From Planctomycetia bacterium (GTDB taxonomy: Bacteria; Planctomycetota; Planctomycetia; Pirellulales; S012-138): 42,753 bases of DNA. A program made the position numbers and the translations under genes. Shown one piece after another: positions 24,561 through 34,608 of this stretch (positions within the stretch are counted from its first letter, which is position 1; every line of letters begins with the position of its first letter). Where the stretch lies: NCBI GenBank assembly GCA_016177915.1, contig JACOUI010000132.1, positions 1-42,753 of the forward strand, given 5' to 3'. The notes under the pieces are model-generated. The model saw only the letters and a program-made list of their open reading frames with translations. It was not told where the DNA came from and ran no database searches.

Positions 24561-26785
24561 CGCACGAGACATCGCTTCCGGCCGGCTCGCTCATCGCTGG
24601 CCTGCGATCCACGTTCCACCAACCTCATGGACCGTTGACGCGCCAATTGCAGCTCGCGCCGGCCGGCTTTGGGCTGGGGCACGTGCCCGCGGACTCAAAG
24701 CCCGATGCCACCACGGCGATGGTCTGCGGCTATTGCTCGACCGGCTGCGCTTTGGAAATCCATCTTAAGGAGGGCCAGGCGGTCGGCTTGACGCCGGCCC
24801 AGAGCTACCCCGTCAACCGCGGGATGGCGTGCCCCAAGGGGTGGGAAGCGCTTGCCGTCTTGAATGCCCCGGATCGCGCCACCGCACCTCTGCTACGCAG
24901 CGAACGCGGAAAACTGCAGCCTGTGACGTGGGACACGGCGCTAAGCACCTTCGCCGCGCGCTTCAAGGATATCCAACAGAGGCATGGGCCGGAGTCTGTC
25001 GCTTGGCTTGGCACCGGGCAAATGCCGACGGAAGAGCTGGCCCTCTTGGGAGCCGTGGCCAAGTTCGGCATGGGCATCGTCCACGGAGACGGGAACACGC
25101 GGCAATGCATGGCCAGCGCCGTCGTCGCCTACAAGCAGTCCTTCGGCTTCGACGCTCCGCCGTATACGTATCAGGACCTGGAAGAGTCCGACGTGCTGGT
25201 CCTCGTCGGCGCGAACCTGTGCATCGCGCATCCGATCCTTTGGGACCGCGTGATGCGCAATCCTCACCGGCCGGCCGTCGTGGTCGTCGACCCGCGCCGC
25301 ACCGAGACCGCGATGTACGCGACGCAGCACGTCGCGCTTCGCCCCAAGACCGACCTGGAACTCTTCTACGGCGTCGCGCACATCCTCATCGACGGGGGCT
25401 GGATCGACCGCGACTACGTCGACGCGCACACCGCAGGCTTTGAGGAGTTCGCCGCGCATGTTCGGGAGTACGCGCCGGCGCGGGTCGCCGAAGTCACGGG
25501 AATTCCCTGCGAAGACATCTACCGCCTCGCGCGAACGATCCACGAAGGGCGACGCGTCTCGTTCTGGTGGACCATGGGCGTCAACCAGAGTTACCAGGGA
25601 GTTCGCACGGCGCAGAGCCTGATGAACCTGGCCCTCATGACCGGGAGCATCGGGCGGCCCGGCACAGGCGCCAATTCGATCACCGGCCAGTGCAACGCGA
25701 TGGGTTCGCGGCTGTTCAGCAACACGACCAACCTTCTGGGCGGCCGCGACTTTGGAAATGCCACGCATCGCGACGAGGTGGCGCGCATCCTCGGCATCGA
25801 TCCAGCGCGAATCCCAAAGCGCGATAGCTGGTCCTACCCTGAAATCCTCGAAGGCATCCTCGCCGGGAAGATCCGTGGCCTGTGGGTCGTGGGCACCAAT
25901 CCCGCTCACTCGTGGATCAATCAAAACCAGCTCCGCGACATTTTCAGCCGCCTGGAGTTCCTCGTCGTTCAGGACATGTACGACACGACGGAAACGGCGC
26001 AACTGGCCGACCTGGTCCTTCCCGCGGCCGGTTGGGGCGAAAAGGACGGCTCCTTCATCAACTCCGAGCGACGCATTGGTCTCATCAAGAAAGTCGCCCG
26101 GGCGCCGGGCCAGGCCCTGGCCGACTTCGCCATCTTCCGCCTGATTGCCGACTACTGGGGCTGCGGCGAAATGTTGCAGGCCTGGAATTCACCCGAGGCG
26201 TTCTTTCAGACCCTCAAGCAGCTCTCGCAAGGTCAGCCCTGCGATTTCAGCGGCATCCGCGACTATCGCATGATCGACGAGGAGGGAGGCATTCAATGGC
26301 CGTTTCCGGTCGACAGACCGCCGCAAGGGACCCACCGGCGATTGTTCGAGGACGGCCGGTTCTATCACAGCGACGGCCGTGCTCGCTTCCTCTTTGAATC
26401 TCCGCGGTCGATGCCCGAGCCGCCCGGCGAGAAGTTTCCCTTCCTGCTCCTGACGGGCCGGGGGAGCGCCGCCCAGTGGCATACGCAAACGCGCACCGGG
26501 AAGTCCGCCGTCCTGCGGAAGCTGTATCCGGCCGGCGCCTACGTCGAGGTGCATCCGGCCGATGCGCGCGAGCTGGGCATCCAGCCGCAGGAGCGGATTC
26601 TCGTCGAGTCGCAGCGCGGCAGCGTGCGGGCCAGGGCGTTCGTCACGCCGCTCGTGCAACGCGGGACGGTATTCATGCCCATGCACTATGAAACCGTCAA
26701 CCAGCTCACGCACGCCTCGTTCGACCGTTATTCGAAACAGCCCTCGTACAAGGCCTGCGCGGTCCGCCTCAGCCGCGAAGCCTGA
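24557..26785 (+). CDS. nasA: NasA-type assimilatory nitrate reductase, catalytic subunit
   Basis: A 742-residue molybdopterin oxidoreductase. Start GTG 24557 overlaps the previous TGA (GTGA) and follows GGGAGG. A [4Fe-4S] site is formed by CGYCSTGC (Cys57, Cys60, Cys64) and Cys92 in GMACPKG. The segment [13 protein letters not shown] offers Cys184 as molybdenum ligand, as in NasA/NapA nitrate reductases. Further family marks: [44 protein letters not shown], and the C-terminal dinucleotide-binding domain with [19 protein letters not shown] and [11 protein letters not shown]. No Tat signal, so cytoplasmic. Nitrate rather than formate is favoured by Cys (not Sec) and by the NirA and NarK neighbours. 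Confidence 0.88.
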   Translation: MTHETSLPAGSLIAGLRSTFHQPHGPLTRQLQLAPAGFGLGHVPADSKPDATTAMVCGYCSTGCALEIHLKEGQAVGLTPAQSYPVNRGMACPKGWEALAVLNAPDRATAPLLRSERGKLQPVTWDTALSTFAARFKDIQQRHGPESVAWLGTGQMPTEELALLGAVAKFGMGIVHGDGNTRQCMASAVVAYKQSFGFDAPPYTYQDLEESDVLVLVGANLCIAHPILWDRVMRNPHRPAVVVVDPRRTETAMYATQHVALRPKTDLELFYGVAHILIDGGWIDRDYVDAHTAGFEEFAAHVREYAPARVAEVTGIPCEDIYRLARTIHEGRRVSFWWTMGVNQSYQGVRTAQSLMNLALMTGSIGRPGTGANSITGQCNAMGSRLFSNTTNLLGGRDFGNATHRDEVARILGIDPARIPKRDSWSYPEILEGILAGKIRGLWVVGTNPAHSWINQNQLRDIFSRLEFLVVQDMYDTTETAQLADLVLPAAGWGEKDGSFINSERRIGLIKKVARAPGQALADFAIFRLIADYWGCGEMLQAWNSPEAFFQTLKQLSQGQPCDFSGIRDYRMIDEEGGIQWPFPVDRPPQGTHRRLFEDGRFYHSDGRARFLFESPRSMPEPPGEKFPFLLLTGRGSAAQWHTQTRTGKSAVLRKLYPAGAYVEVHPADARELGIQPQERILVESQRGSVRARAFVTPLVQRGTVFMPMHYETVNQLTHASFDRYSKQPSYKACAVRLSREA

Positions 26786-26835
26786 CGCCGCCGGCGGCGC
26801 ACTTTTGGCGAGATCGTTCCGACTGACTCGTTTGG

Positions 26836-28089
26836 ATGACGACACCCATGCACCTTCGAGCTTTCCTGCGGTCCGGTCATACGCCGACGCTCGCCTGCGC
26901 GTTCTGGTACTTCGACGTGAGCTTCATGGTCTGGATGCTCATCGGTGCGCTGGCCAACTCCATCGCTCCGGAGTTTAGCCTGTCCGACGCTCAGAAAGGA
27001 CTGCTCGTTGCAGTTCCCGTCCTGGGTGGCGCGCTCCTGCGGCTGCCGCTGGGCTACCTTGCCGACCGTTTCGGTCCGCGGCGCACGGCCCTCGCGGGCC
27101 TACTGCTGACACTCGTTCCGCTGCTCCTGGGATGGCTCTGGGCAGCCAGCTTCGCCCGGCTGCTGTGCGTCGGCTTCCTGCTGGGCGTCGCGGGCGCCAG
27201 TTTTGCCGTGGCGCTGCCCATGGCCAGCCGGTGGTATCCGCCGCGGCATCAGGGTCTGGCCTTGGGAATCGCCGGAGCGGGCAACAGCGGCACGGCCCTG
27301 GCTACGTTTTTCGGACCACGGGTGGCCGAGGTCCTGGGGTGGCGCGCCGTCTTTGGACTTGCAGCCCTGCTCGTCGCGGCCTCCCTGCTCATCGTGATGG
27401 TCTTTGCCAAGGAAAGCCCGCAGCAACCGCCGCCCAAGCGCCTCCGCGAGTATTTCTCCGTGCTCCGCCAGCGCGACGCCTGGTGGTTTTGTTTTTTCTA
27501 CTCCGTCACCTTTGGCGGGTTTGTCGGGCTCGCGAGTTTTGTAAGCATCTTCTTCAAGGACCAGTACGACGTGAGCCGGGTGGCGGCCGGAACGCTGGCC
27601 ACAGCCTGCGTGTTTGCCGGGTCCCTGCTGCGGCCGGTGGGCGGCTACCTCGCCGACCGTCTCGGAGGGACGCGAGTCCTGGCGATCGTGTTTGTTGCGG
27701 CGGCCGTGGTCACACTCTCGTTGGCGGCCCTGCCTGTGCTTTCGGTCGCGACCGCGGCTCTGATGGCCATCATGGGGCTCCTGGGCATCGGCAACGGCGC
27801 CGTGTTCCAGCTTGTGCCTCAACGGTTCGCTGCGCAGATTGGCGTCGTGACGGGGATTGTCGGAGCGGCCGGCGGCCTGGGCGGATTTGTGCTGCCCAGC
27901 GTCTTGTCCGGCTTGAAAGAAACCTCCGGCAGCTTCTCCGGCGGGTTTGTTTTTGCAGGGCTGATCGCAATGGGTGCGTCCGTGGCGCTATTGCGGCTCG
28001 ACCGTGCCTGGAGAGCCGCCCTGGCTCAAGCAGAGGCTCTTTCGCCTTCCGCCGTCCCGGCGCCAAGTCCGTCGTCCGCCGACATTTGA
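26836..28089 (+). CDS. narK: NarK-type nitrate/nitrite transporter (MFS)
   Basis: A 417-residue major facilitator with 12 predicted helices. Family hallmarks: FWYFDVSFMVWMLIGALA in helix 1, LPLGYLADRFGPRR in the loop after helix 2, the first nitrate signature GIAGAGNSGTALATFF in helix 5, and the second, GIGNGAVFQLVPQRF, in helix 11. ATG 26836 lies 50 bp after the nasA stop, in the same operon. It should import nitrate, possibly in exchange for nitrite or with protons. A second in-frame ATG lies four codons later. Confidence 0.9.
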   Translation: MTTPMHLRAFLRSGHTPTLACAFWYFDVSFMVWMLIGALANSIAPEFSLSDAQKGLLVAVPVLGGALLRLPLGYLADRFGPRRTALAGLLLTLVPLLLGWLWAASFARLLCVGFLLGVAGASFAVALPMASRWYPPRHQGLALGIAGAGNSGTALATFFGPRVAEVLGWRAVFGLAALLVAASLLIVMVFAKESPQQPPPKRLREYFSVLRQRDAWWFCFFYSVTFGGFVGLASFVSIFFKDQYDVSRVAAGTLATACVFAGSLLRPVGGYLADRLGGTRVLAIVFVAAAVVTLSLAALPVLSVATAALMAIMGLLGIGNGAVFQLVPQRFAAQIGVVTGIVGAAGGLGGFVLPSVLSGLKETSGSFSGGFVFAGLIAMGASVALLRLDRAWRAALAQAEALSPSAVPAPSPSSADI

Positions 28090-28301
28090 TCGGCCCTGTC
28101 AAAATCGTTCCGCACCGCACGTCGTCCGGCAGTCACACGTTCTTGCGAATCCAGTTCGCATTTCCCTGCCGTCGGCCAATCTGGCCGCGCCGCAGGTTGA
28201 AAATTCTCGCGAACGTGTCATTCTGGCAGGGAATGCCGCCGTGCAACCGCCATCCACGACGGCGGCCGCTCCGCTCGACACGAAAGACGAGACGCCTCAA
28301 C

Positions 28302-31300
28302 ATGAGAATCACCGCCCACCTCGCCGCCGTCGCCTGCCTTGGTCTTTTCACGGTCCCCGCGGCGCGGGCCGCCGATCTGTGGGCAGCCTACGAGGGGAAA
28401 GACGGGCCCGGCGCGGGCAAGCACGTCGTGCTCGTCAGCGGCGACGAGGAGTACCGCTCGGAAGAGGCCCTGCCGCAGCTTGGCAAAATCCTGGCCGTAC
28501 ACCACGGCTTCCGCTGCACCGTGCTCTTTGCCATCGACCCCCAAACGGGCGAGATCGACCCCAACAACAAACAGAACATCCCCGGCCTGGAGGCGCTGGA
28601 AAAGGCCGACCTCATGATTATCGCCACGCGCTTCCGCGACCTGCCCGACGCGCAGATGCAGTACATCGACGCCTATCTCAAGTCGGGCCGGCCGGTGATC
28701 GGAATGCGGACCGCGACGCACGCCTTCGCCACCTCCAACCCCGCCTGGGCCCACTACGCCAACGACTACAACGGCGAGAAGAAGGAATGGAAGGAGGGTT
28801 TCGGGCGGCTCGTGATCGGCGAAAAGTGGATCAGCCACCACGGCGGGCACAAGACGGAATCGACGCGGGGCCTCGTCGCCCGCGGCGCGAAGGACCACCC
28901 GATCGCCCGCGGCATCAAGGAAGGCGACATCTGGGGCGACACCGACGTGTACGGCGTGCGGCTGCCGCTGCCGGGCGACAGCCGGCCGATCGTGATGGGA
29001 CAGGTGCTCTCGGGCATGAAGCGCGACGACCCGCCCGTGGCCGGCAAGAAAAACGACCCGATGATGCCGGTGGCCTGGACCAAAACGTATCAGGTCCCCG
29101 GCGGCAAGAAGGGGCGCGTGTTCGCCACGACGATGGGCGCCGCCACGGACCTTGCGCCCGAAGGGACGCGGCGGATGCTGGTGAACGCCGCTTACTGGTG
29201 CGTGGGGCTGGAAGACAAGATTCCCCAGGGCGGGACGAAGGTCGATCTGGTCGGCGAGTACAAGCCCAGCGCGTATGGCTTTGGCGGGTTCAAGAAGGGC
29301 GTCAAGCCGGCGGACCATGCGCTGAAGGCGGAAGGCAGCGCCGCGGCGACGCCGGGATCGGACAGTATCCGTCTGCCGCGCGGGACCGCCGTCGCCGCCG
29401 TCGTCGCGCAGGCCCGCGCCGCTGCGAACAATCGCCTTGCGCTCAACCGCGGCGACCACATCAGCATCATCGGCAACACGCTGGGCGAGCTGATGCAGCA
29501 CGACGGGCACCTGGAGACGCTGATCCACAGCCGCTTCCCGCAGCACGAGCTGTCGTTCCGAAATCTCGCCTTCTCCGGCGACGAATTGACGACGCGCTTC
29601 CGCTCCGAAGGTTTCGGCACGCCGGAAGAATGGCTCACCAAAACGCAATCCGACGTGATCTTCGCGTGCTTCGGCTTCAACGAGTCGTTCGCCGGCGAGC
29701 CGGGCCTGGCGAAATTCAAGGCCGACTTGGAAAACTTCATCAAGCAGACGCTGGCGCAAAAGTACAACGGCAAGAGCGCCCCGCGACTCGTGCTCTTTTC
29801 GCCCATCGCGCATGAGGACCTGGGCACGCCCAACCTGCCCGACGGCAAGGAGAACAACGCCCGCATTGCGCTCTACACAAAAGCCATGGCGGAGGTCGCC
29901 GCGGCCCAGGGCGTTTTGTTTGTCGATTTGTTCGGCCCGTCGCAGCGGCTGTATCTCCAATCGCAAAAGCCACTGACCGTCAACGGCATCCACCTCAACG
30001 ACGAGGGCAATCGCCTCTTGGGCGAGGCGATCGACACAGTCGTTTTCGGCGGTCGCTCGGCGCCTGTTGAGTGGAAGTCGCTGGAAAAGCTGCGGCAGGC
30101 CGTGCTCGACAAAAACTTCTACTGGTATCACCGCTACCGCACGACCGACGGCTATTCGTCGTACGGCGGCCGGTCCTACTTGAAGTTCGTCGACGACCAG
30201 ACCAACCGCGAAGTGATCATGCGCGAGCTGGAAGTGCTCGACGTGATGACGGCCAACCGCGACAAGCGCGTCTGGGCCGTCGCGCAGGGAAAGGACGTCG
30301 AGATCGACGACGGCAACACGCCGCCCTTCATTCCCGTCAAGACGAACAAGCCCGGCGAGGGTCCCGGCGGGGCGCACCTGTTTCTCGGCGGCGAGGAGGA
30401 AATCACGCGGATGACCGTACCCAAGGGGATGAAGGTCAACCTTTATGCCTCGGAGGAGACGTTCCCCGAGTTGGTCAATCCCGTGCAGATGGCGTGGGAC
30501 ACGAAGGGCCGCCTCTTCGTCGGCGCGTGGCAGAGCTATCCGCACTGGAAGCCCAAGGACGAGATGAACGACAAGCTCTTGATCCTGGAAGACACGGACG
30601 GCGACGGCAAGGCCGACAAGTGCCGGACCTTCGCCGACCATCTGCACAACCCGACGGGCTTTGAATTCTGGGGCGGCGGCGTGCTCGTCGCGATGGCCCC
30701 GGACATCTTGTTCCTCAAGGACACGAACGGCGACGACGTGGCCGACGTGCGCATCCGCGTCCTGCACGGCATGGACACGGCCGACACACACCACACTTCC
30801 AACAGCTTTGTCCTCGATCCGGGCGGGGCGCTTTATTTTCAGGAAGGGGTCTTCCATCGCACGCAGGTGGAAACGCCCTACGGCCTCGTGCGAAACACCG
30901 ACGCCTGCGTCTGGCGCTTCGAGCCGCGGACCTGGAAGTTCGAGCGCTACGTGGCCTTCGGCTTCGCCAACCCGCACGGCCACGCCTTCGACCGCTGGGG
31001 GCAGGACATCGTCCACGACGGCACCGGGGCGCAGCCCTATCACGCGGCGTTGTTCTCGGGGTACATTCCGTTCCCCGACAAGCATCCCGCCCCGCCGCAG
31101 GTCTATCAGCAGCCGACGCGGCCCTGTCCCGCCACGGAGGTCCTCTCCAGCCGGCACTTCCCGGAGGACATGCAGGACACGCTGCTCGTGGGCAACGTGA
31201 TCGGCTTCCAGGGCATCTTGCAGTACCGGATTGTGGACGACGGCGCGAGCTTCAATGGCATTCGCATGGAGCCGCTCGTTTCTTCCAGCGATCCGAATTT

Positions 31301-34300
31301 CCGCCCGGCCGACATCGAGGTCGGGCCGGACGGCGCGATCTACTTCACCGACTGGCACAATCCGATCATCGGCCACATGCAGCACAACCTGCGCGACCCC
31401 AGCCGCGACCGAACGCACGGCCGGGTGTATCGCATCACCTACGAGGGCCGGCCGCTCCTCAAGCCGGTGAAAATCGCCGGCGAGCCGATCGCGCGCCTCC
31501 TGGACCTTTTGAAGGAGCCGGAGAACCGCGTGCGTTATCGGGCGCGGATCGAGTTGAGCGGCCGCAAGCCTCAGGACGTCCTGGCGGCCGTCGAGCGCTG
31601 GCTCGTGGCGCTGCCCAAGGACGACCCGAACTACGCGCATAGCGTGCTCGAAGCATTGTGGATCTACCAGCAGCACAACGTCGTCAACGAGCCGCTCCTG
31701 CGGAGCGTGCTGCGATCGCCGGACTTCCACGCCCGCGCCGCGGCCACGCGCGTCCTTTGCTATTGGCGGGACCGCGTGCCCGAGGCGCTGGACCTTTTGC
31801 GCCTTCAGGCGGCCGACGAGCACCCGCGCGTGCGGCTGGAGGCCGTGCGGGCGGCGAGCTTCCTGGAGGTCCCCGAAGCGGTCGAAATTCCGCTCATCGC
31901 GGCCGAGCTGCCCAGCGACAAGTATCTCGACTACACGCGCGGCGAGACGATGCGGACGCTGGAGCCGATCTGGCGGAAGGCGCTGGCCGAGGGGAAGGAG
32001 ATCGCGATTGCTTCCGAGGCCGGGGCGCGGTTCCTGCTGCGGAATATTCCCGTCGAGCAGCTTCTCAAGCGGCCGCGGACGCCGGTCGTCTGCCGCGAGC
32101 TGCTGCTGCGGCCGGGCGTGCAGGACACCCTCCGCAACGAGGCCCTCGCCACGCTCGCCCGTTCCGAGGGCAAGAGCGAGCTGGATACGCTCTTGGAGAT
32201 CATCGGCGGAATCGACCAGCAAGAAGCCGCGGAAGAGTCCGTCGTGCTCGACTTGGTTCACCTCCTGGCCGGCCGCAAGGGATCGCAGCTTGTCGCCGCC
32301 CGCGGGCAGATCGAGCGGCTGGCCACGTCGGCCTGGCAGCCGGCCCTGCGGCAGATCGCCTTCGCAACGCTCGTCGAGGTCGATCGCTCGGCCGACAAGG
32401 CCTGGGCGCTTTCCACGCGCTCCGTCGCCTCGCTGGGCGATCTTTTGAACGCCGTGGCGTGGATCTCCGATCCCAGCTTGCGGGCGAGCCTCTATCCCAA
32501 GATCGAGCCGCTCCTCGATGAGCTGCCGCCGAACCTGGCGTCCGGATCGGGCAGCAAGCCGGCAGCCGTCGGCCGCTATGTGCGCATCGAGCTGCCGCGG
32601 CAGGGCACGCTCACGCTGGCCGAGGTCGAGGTCTCTAGCGACGGCCGCAACGTCGCCCGCAGCGGCAAGGCCACGCAAAAGAACACCGCCCACGGCGGCG
32701 AGGCGTCGCGGGCCATCGACGGCAACACGAGCGGCATGTTTGGCAACGGCGGCCAAACGCACTCCCGCGAAAGCACCGACAATCCCTGGTGGGAGGTGGA
32801 CCTGGGCGAATCGCTGCCCATCGAGTCGATCGTCGTCTTCAATCGCACGGACGGCACGCTCGGCAAGCGGCTCGACGGCTTCACGCTGACGGTGCTCGAC
32901 GGCAGCCGCGGCGAAGTCTTCCGCCAGGAGAAAATCCCAGCGCCCGACGTCAAGCTGCAAATCGACCTGGCGGCGGCCAGCCCGCAGTCGCGCATCCGCC
33001 GCGCGGCGATGAACGCGATGACATTTGTGCGGGGCGAGGAGGCCAAGACCTTTGCGACACTGGCCGAGTTCGTGCAAAAGGACGTGGACCGGCTGGCGGC
33101 CGTCCGCGCGATGCAGCGCATCCCGAAAACCTACTGGCCCGCCGACCAGGCGCCGGCGCTCTTGAAAGTGCTCACGGAGCACGTCCGCAAGACGCCCGTG
33201 CCGGACCGCACCTCGCAGGCCGTGCTCGACGTGTTGGAGCTGGCCGACGGCCTGGCGTCGCTCCTGCCGATCGACGACGCCCGCCGCGTCCGCGTCGAGC
33301 TGCGCGAATTGGGCGTGCGCGTCGTGCGGATCGGCACGCTGCCGGAGCGGATGTCGTACGACCAGGACGTGATCGCCCTTGCTGCCGGCAAGCCCGTCGA
33401 GTTCGTCTTCGAGAACTCCGACTTCATGCCGCACAATTTTGCGATCGTGCAGCCGGGCGCCCTCGAGGAAGTCGGCCAGCTTGGCGAGGCCACGGCCCAG
33501 CAGCCGGACGCCGCCGCACGGCATTACATTCCACCGTCGAACAAGATCATGCTCGCCAGCCGGCTGCTTTTGGCGCGGCAGTCGCAAAAGCTGAGCTTCA
33601 CGGCTCCCGCGCAGCCGGGGGTTTATCCCTACGTCTGCACCTATCCCGGCCACTGGCGGCGGATGTACGGGGCGCTCTACGTCGTCGAAGACCTCGACGA
33701 TTACTTGTCGAACCCGGAGGCGTATCTGGCCGGCCATCCGCTGCCGATCCGCGACGACCTGTTGAAGGACCGCCGGCCGGTGACGCAATGGAAGGTCGAG
33801 GACCTGGCCGCACCGGTCGAGTCGCTCCGCGAGGGCCGGTCGTTCGGCAACGGCAAGCAGATGTTCACGGTCGCAAGCTGCGTCTCCTGCCACAAGCTGG
33901 GCGGCGTCGGCCGCGAGTTCGGTCCCGACCTGACCAAGCTCAACCCCCCCCGCAAGCCGGCCGAATTCCTCAAGGAACTGATCGAGCCCTCGTTCAAGAT
34001 CGAGGAAAAGTACCAGTCGTACACGTTCCTCATGGACGACGGCGTGGTCTACACGGGCATGGTGCTGGAGGAGACGCCGCAGGTCGTGAAGATCATCGAG
34101 AACCCGCTGGCCAAGGCCGACCCGCGCGTGCTCAAGAAATCCGAGATCGCCCAGCGCGAAAAGGCCGCGGCCTCGCTGATGCCCAAGGGACTTTTGGACA
34201 AGCTGACGCGGGACGAGATTCTGGACCTGATGTCCTACGTGATTGCCCAGGGGGACGAAAAGCACGCGCTCTTCCAGGGCGGGCACGAGCACGGGCATGA

Positions 34301-34310
34301 GCACAAGTAG
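28302..34310 (+). CDS. Giant secreted multi-domain PVC-type heme- and copper-binding protein
   Basis: A 2002-residue exported protein; the leader is residues 1-21 (RITAHLAAVACLGLFTVPAARA). Domains in order: ThuA-like (about 38-298; GKHVVLVSGDEEYRSEE); SGNH/GDSL-hydrolase-like (about 384-580; IIGNTLGELMQHDGH, FACFGFNESFAG, VNGIHLNDEGN); a membrane-bound-dehydrogenase type propeller (about 704-1040; MTVPKGMKVNLYASEE, NPTGFEFWGGGVLVA, ADIEVGPDGAIYFTDWH); HEAT-like repeats (about 1050-1400); a discoidin/F5-8C-like module (about 1424-1555); a second helical stretch; a cupredoxin (about 1670-1797) with likely copper ligands His1711, Cys1779, His1784 and Met1788; and a cytochrome c domain with Cys1860-x-x-Cys1863-His1864. 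The tail ends in a His-rich GGHEHGHEHK. The ATG at 28302 is set by the leader. It probably oxidises a sugar-like substrate outside the cell, passing electrons to copper and heme; substrate unknown. Confidence 0.9.
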   Translation: MRITAHLAAVACLGLFTVPAARAADLWAAYEGKDGPGAGKHVVLVSGDEEYRSEEALPQLGKILAVHHGFRCTVLFAIDPQTGEIDPNNKQNIPGLEALEKADLMIIATRFRDLPDAQMQYIDAYLKSGRPVIGMRTATHAFATSNPAWAHYANDYNGEKKEWKEGFGRLVIGEKWISHHGGHKTESTRGLVARGAKDHPIARGIKEGDIWGDTDVYGVRLPLPGDSRPIVMGQVLSGMKRDDPPVAGKKNDPMMPVAWTKTYQVPGGKKGRVFATTMGAATDLAPEGTRRMLVNAAYWCVGLEDKIPQGGTKVDLVGEYKPSAYGFGGFKKGVKPADHALKAEGSAAATPGSDSIRLPRGTAVAAVVAQARAAANNRLALNRGDHISIIGNTLGELMQHDGHLETLIHSRFPQHELSFRNLAFSGDELTTRFRSEGFGTPEEWLTKTQSDVIFACFGFNESFAGEPGLAKFKADLENFIKQTLAQKYNGKSAPRLVLFSPIAHEDLGTPNLPDGKENNARIALYTKAMAEVAAAQGVLFVDLFGPSQRLYLQSQKPLTVNGIHLNDEGNRLLGEAIDTVVFGGRSAPVEWKSLEKLRQAVLDKNFYWYHRYRTTDGYSSYGGRSYLKFVDDQTNREVIMRELEVLDVMTANRDKRVWAVAQGKDVEIDDGNTPPFIPVKTNKPGEGPGGAHLFLGGEEEITRMTVPKGMKVNLYASEETFPELVNPVQMAWDTKGRLFVGAWQSYPHWKPKDEMNDKLLILEDTDGDGKADKCRTFADHLHNPTGFEFWGGGVLVAMAPDILFLKDTNGDDVADVRIRVLHGMDTADTHHTSNSFVLDPGGALYFQEGVFHRTQVETPYGLVRNTDACVWRFEPRTWKFERYVAFGFANPHGHAFDRWGQDIVHDGTGAQPYHAALFSGYIPFPDKHPAPPQVYQQPTRPCPATEVLSSRHFPEDMQDTLLVGNVIGFQGILQYRIVDDGASFNGIRMEPLVSSSDPNFRPADIEVGPDGAIYFTDWHNPIIGHMQHNLRDPSRDRTHGRVYRITYEGRPLLKPVKIAGEPIARLLDLLKEPENRVRYRARIELSGRKPQDVLAAVERWLVALPKDDPNYAHSVLEALWIYQQHNVVNEPLLRSVLRSPDFHARAAATRVLCYWRDRVPEALDLLRLQAADEHPRVRLEAVRAASFLEVPEAVEIPLIAAELPSDKYLDYTRGETMRTLEPIWRKALAEGKEIAIASEAGARFLLRNIPVEQLLKRPRTPVVCRELLLRPGVQDTLRNEALATLARSEGKSELDTLLEIIGGIDQQEAAEESVVLDLVHLLAGRKGSQLVAARGQIERLATSAWQPALRQIAFATLVEVDRSADKAWALSTRSVASLGDLLNAVAWISDPSLRASLYPKIEPLLDELPPNLASGSGSKPAAVGRYVRIELPRQGTLTLAEVEVSSDGRNVARSGKATQKNTAHGGEASRAIDGNTSGMFGNGGQTHSRESTDNPWWEVDLGESLPIESIVVFNRTDGTLGKRLDGFTLTVLDGSRGEVFRQEKIPAPDVKLQIDLAAASPQSRIRRAAMNAMTFVRGEEAKTFATLAEFVQKDVDRLAAVRAMQRIPKTYWPADQAPALLKVLTEHVRKTPVPDRTSQAVLDVLELADGLASLLPIDDARRVRVELRELGVRVVRIGTLPERMSYDQDVIALAAGKPVEFVFENSDFMPHNFAIVQPGALEEVGQLGEATAQQPDAAARHYIPPSNKIMLASRLLLARQSQKLSFTAPAQPGVYPYVCTYPGHWRRMYGALYVVEDLDDYLSNPEAYLAGHPLPIRDDLLKDRRPVTQWKVEDLAAPVESLREGRSFGNGKQMFTVASCVSCHKLGGVGREFGPDLTKLNPPRKPAEFLKELIEPSFKIEEKYQSYTFLMDDGVVYTGMVLEETPQVVKIIENPLAKADPRVLKKSEIAQREKAAASLMPKGLLDKLTRDEILDLMSYVIAQGDEKHALFQGGHEHGHEHK

Positions 34311-34608
34311 CGATGCCCTTCTTTCGCAAACGTAATCGATTGCTACGCATTTCATTTCAGCGCTCGTCGCCGACACCGCGTCGCGCGCCCTGATAACTAT
34401 CGGCAATCCCGCAGACAGTGCCGCGGCGACGACGATTCTCGCTCTTGGTGAGACTCAGCCGGCGGAAGGTATGAACGGGTCAATAGTTGCGCCCCGGACC
34501 TATTCAACGTGGCGGAATCCTGGTAGCATAATGAACTAATGCACACTGACGGCTTGCAACCGTGGCATTCGGCCCAGTCAGAATGACCCGTTTCGCAGGA
34601 TCGAAGCA
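34311..34608. other. Intergenic region
   Basis: About 300 bp without a gene. GC falls in places, and TAGCATAAT near 34525 could be a -10 element for the downstream gene, but no good -35 partner was found. No repeat or hairpin of note. Confidence 0.4.

Noticed and set aside
28218-34406. A 2062-codon open frame antisense to the giant redox gene
   Set aside because: It has no recognisable domain, is rich in Arg, His, Val and Gly as expected of the complement of high-GC codons, and the plus strand holds a clear multi-domain protein over the whole length.
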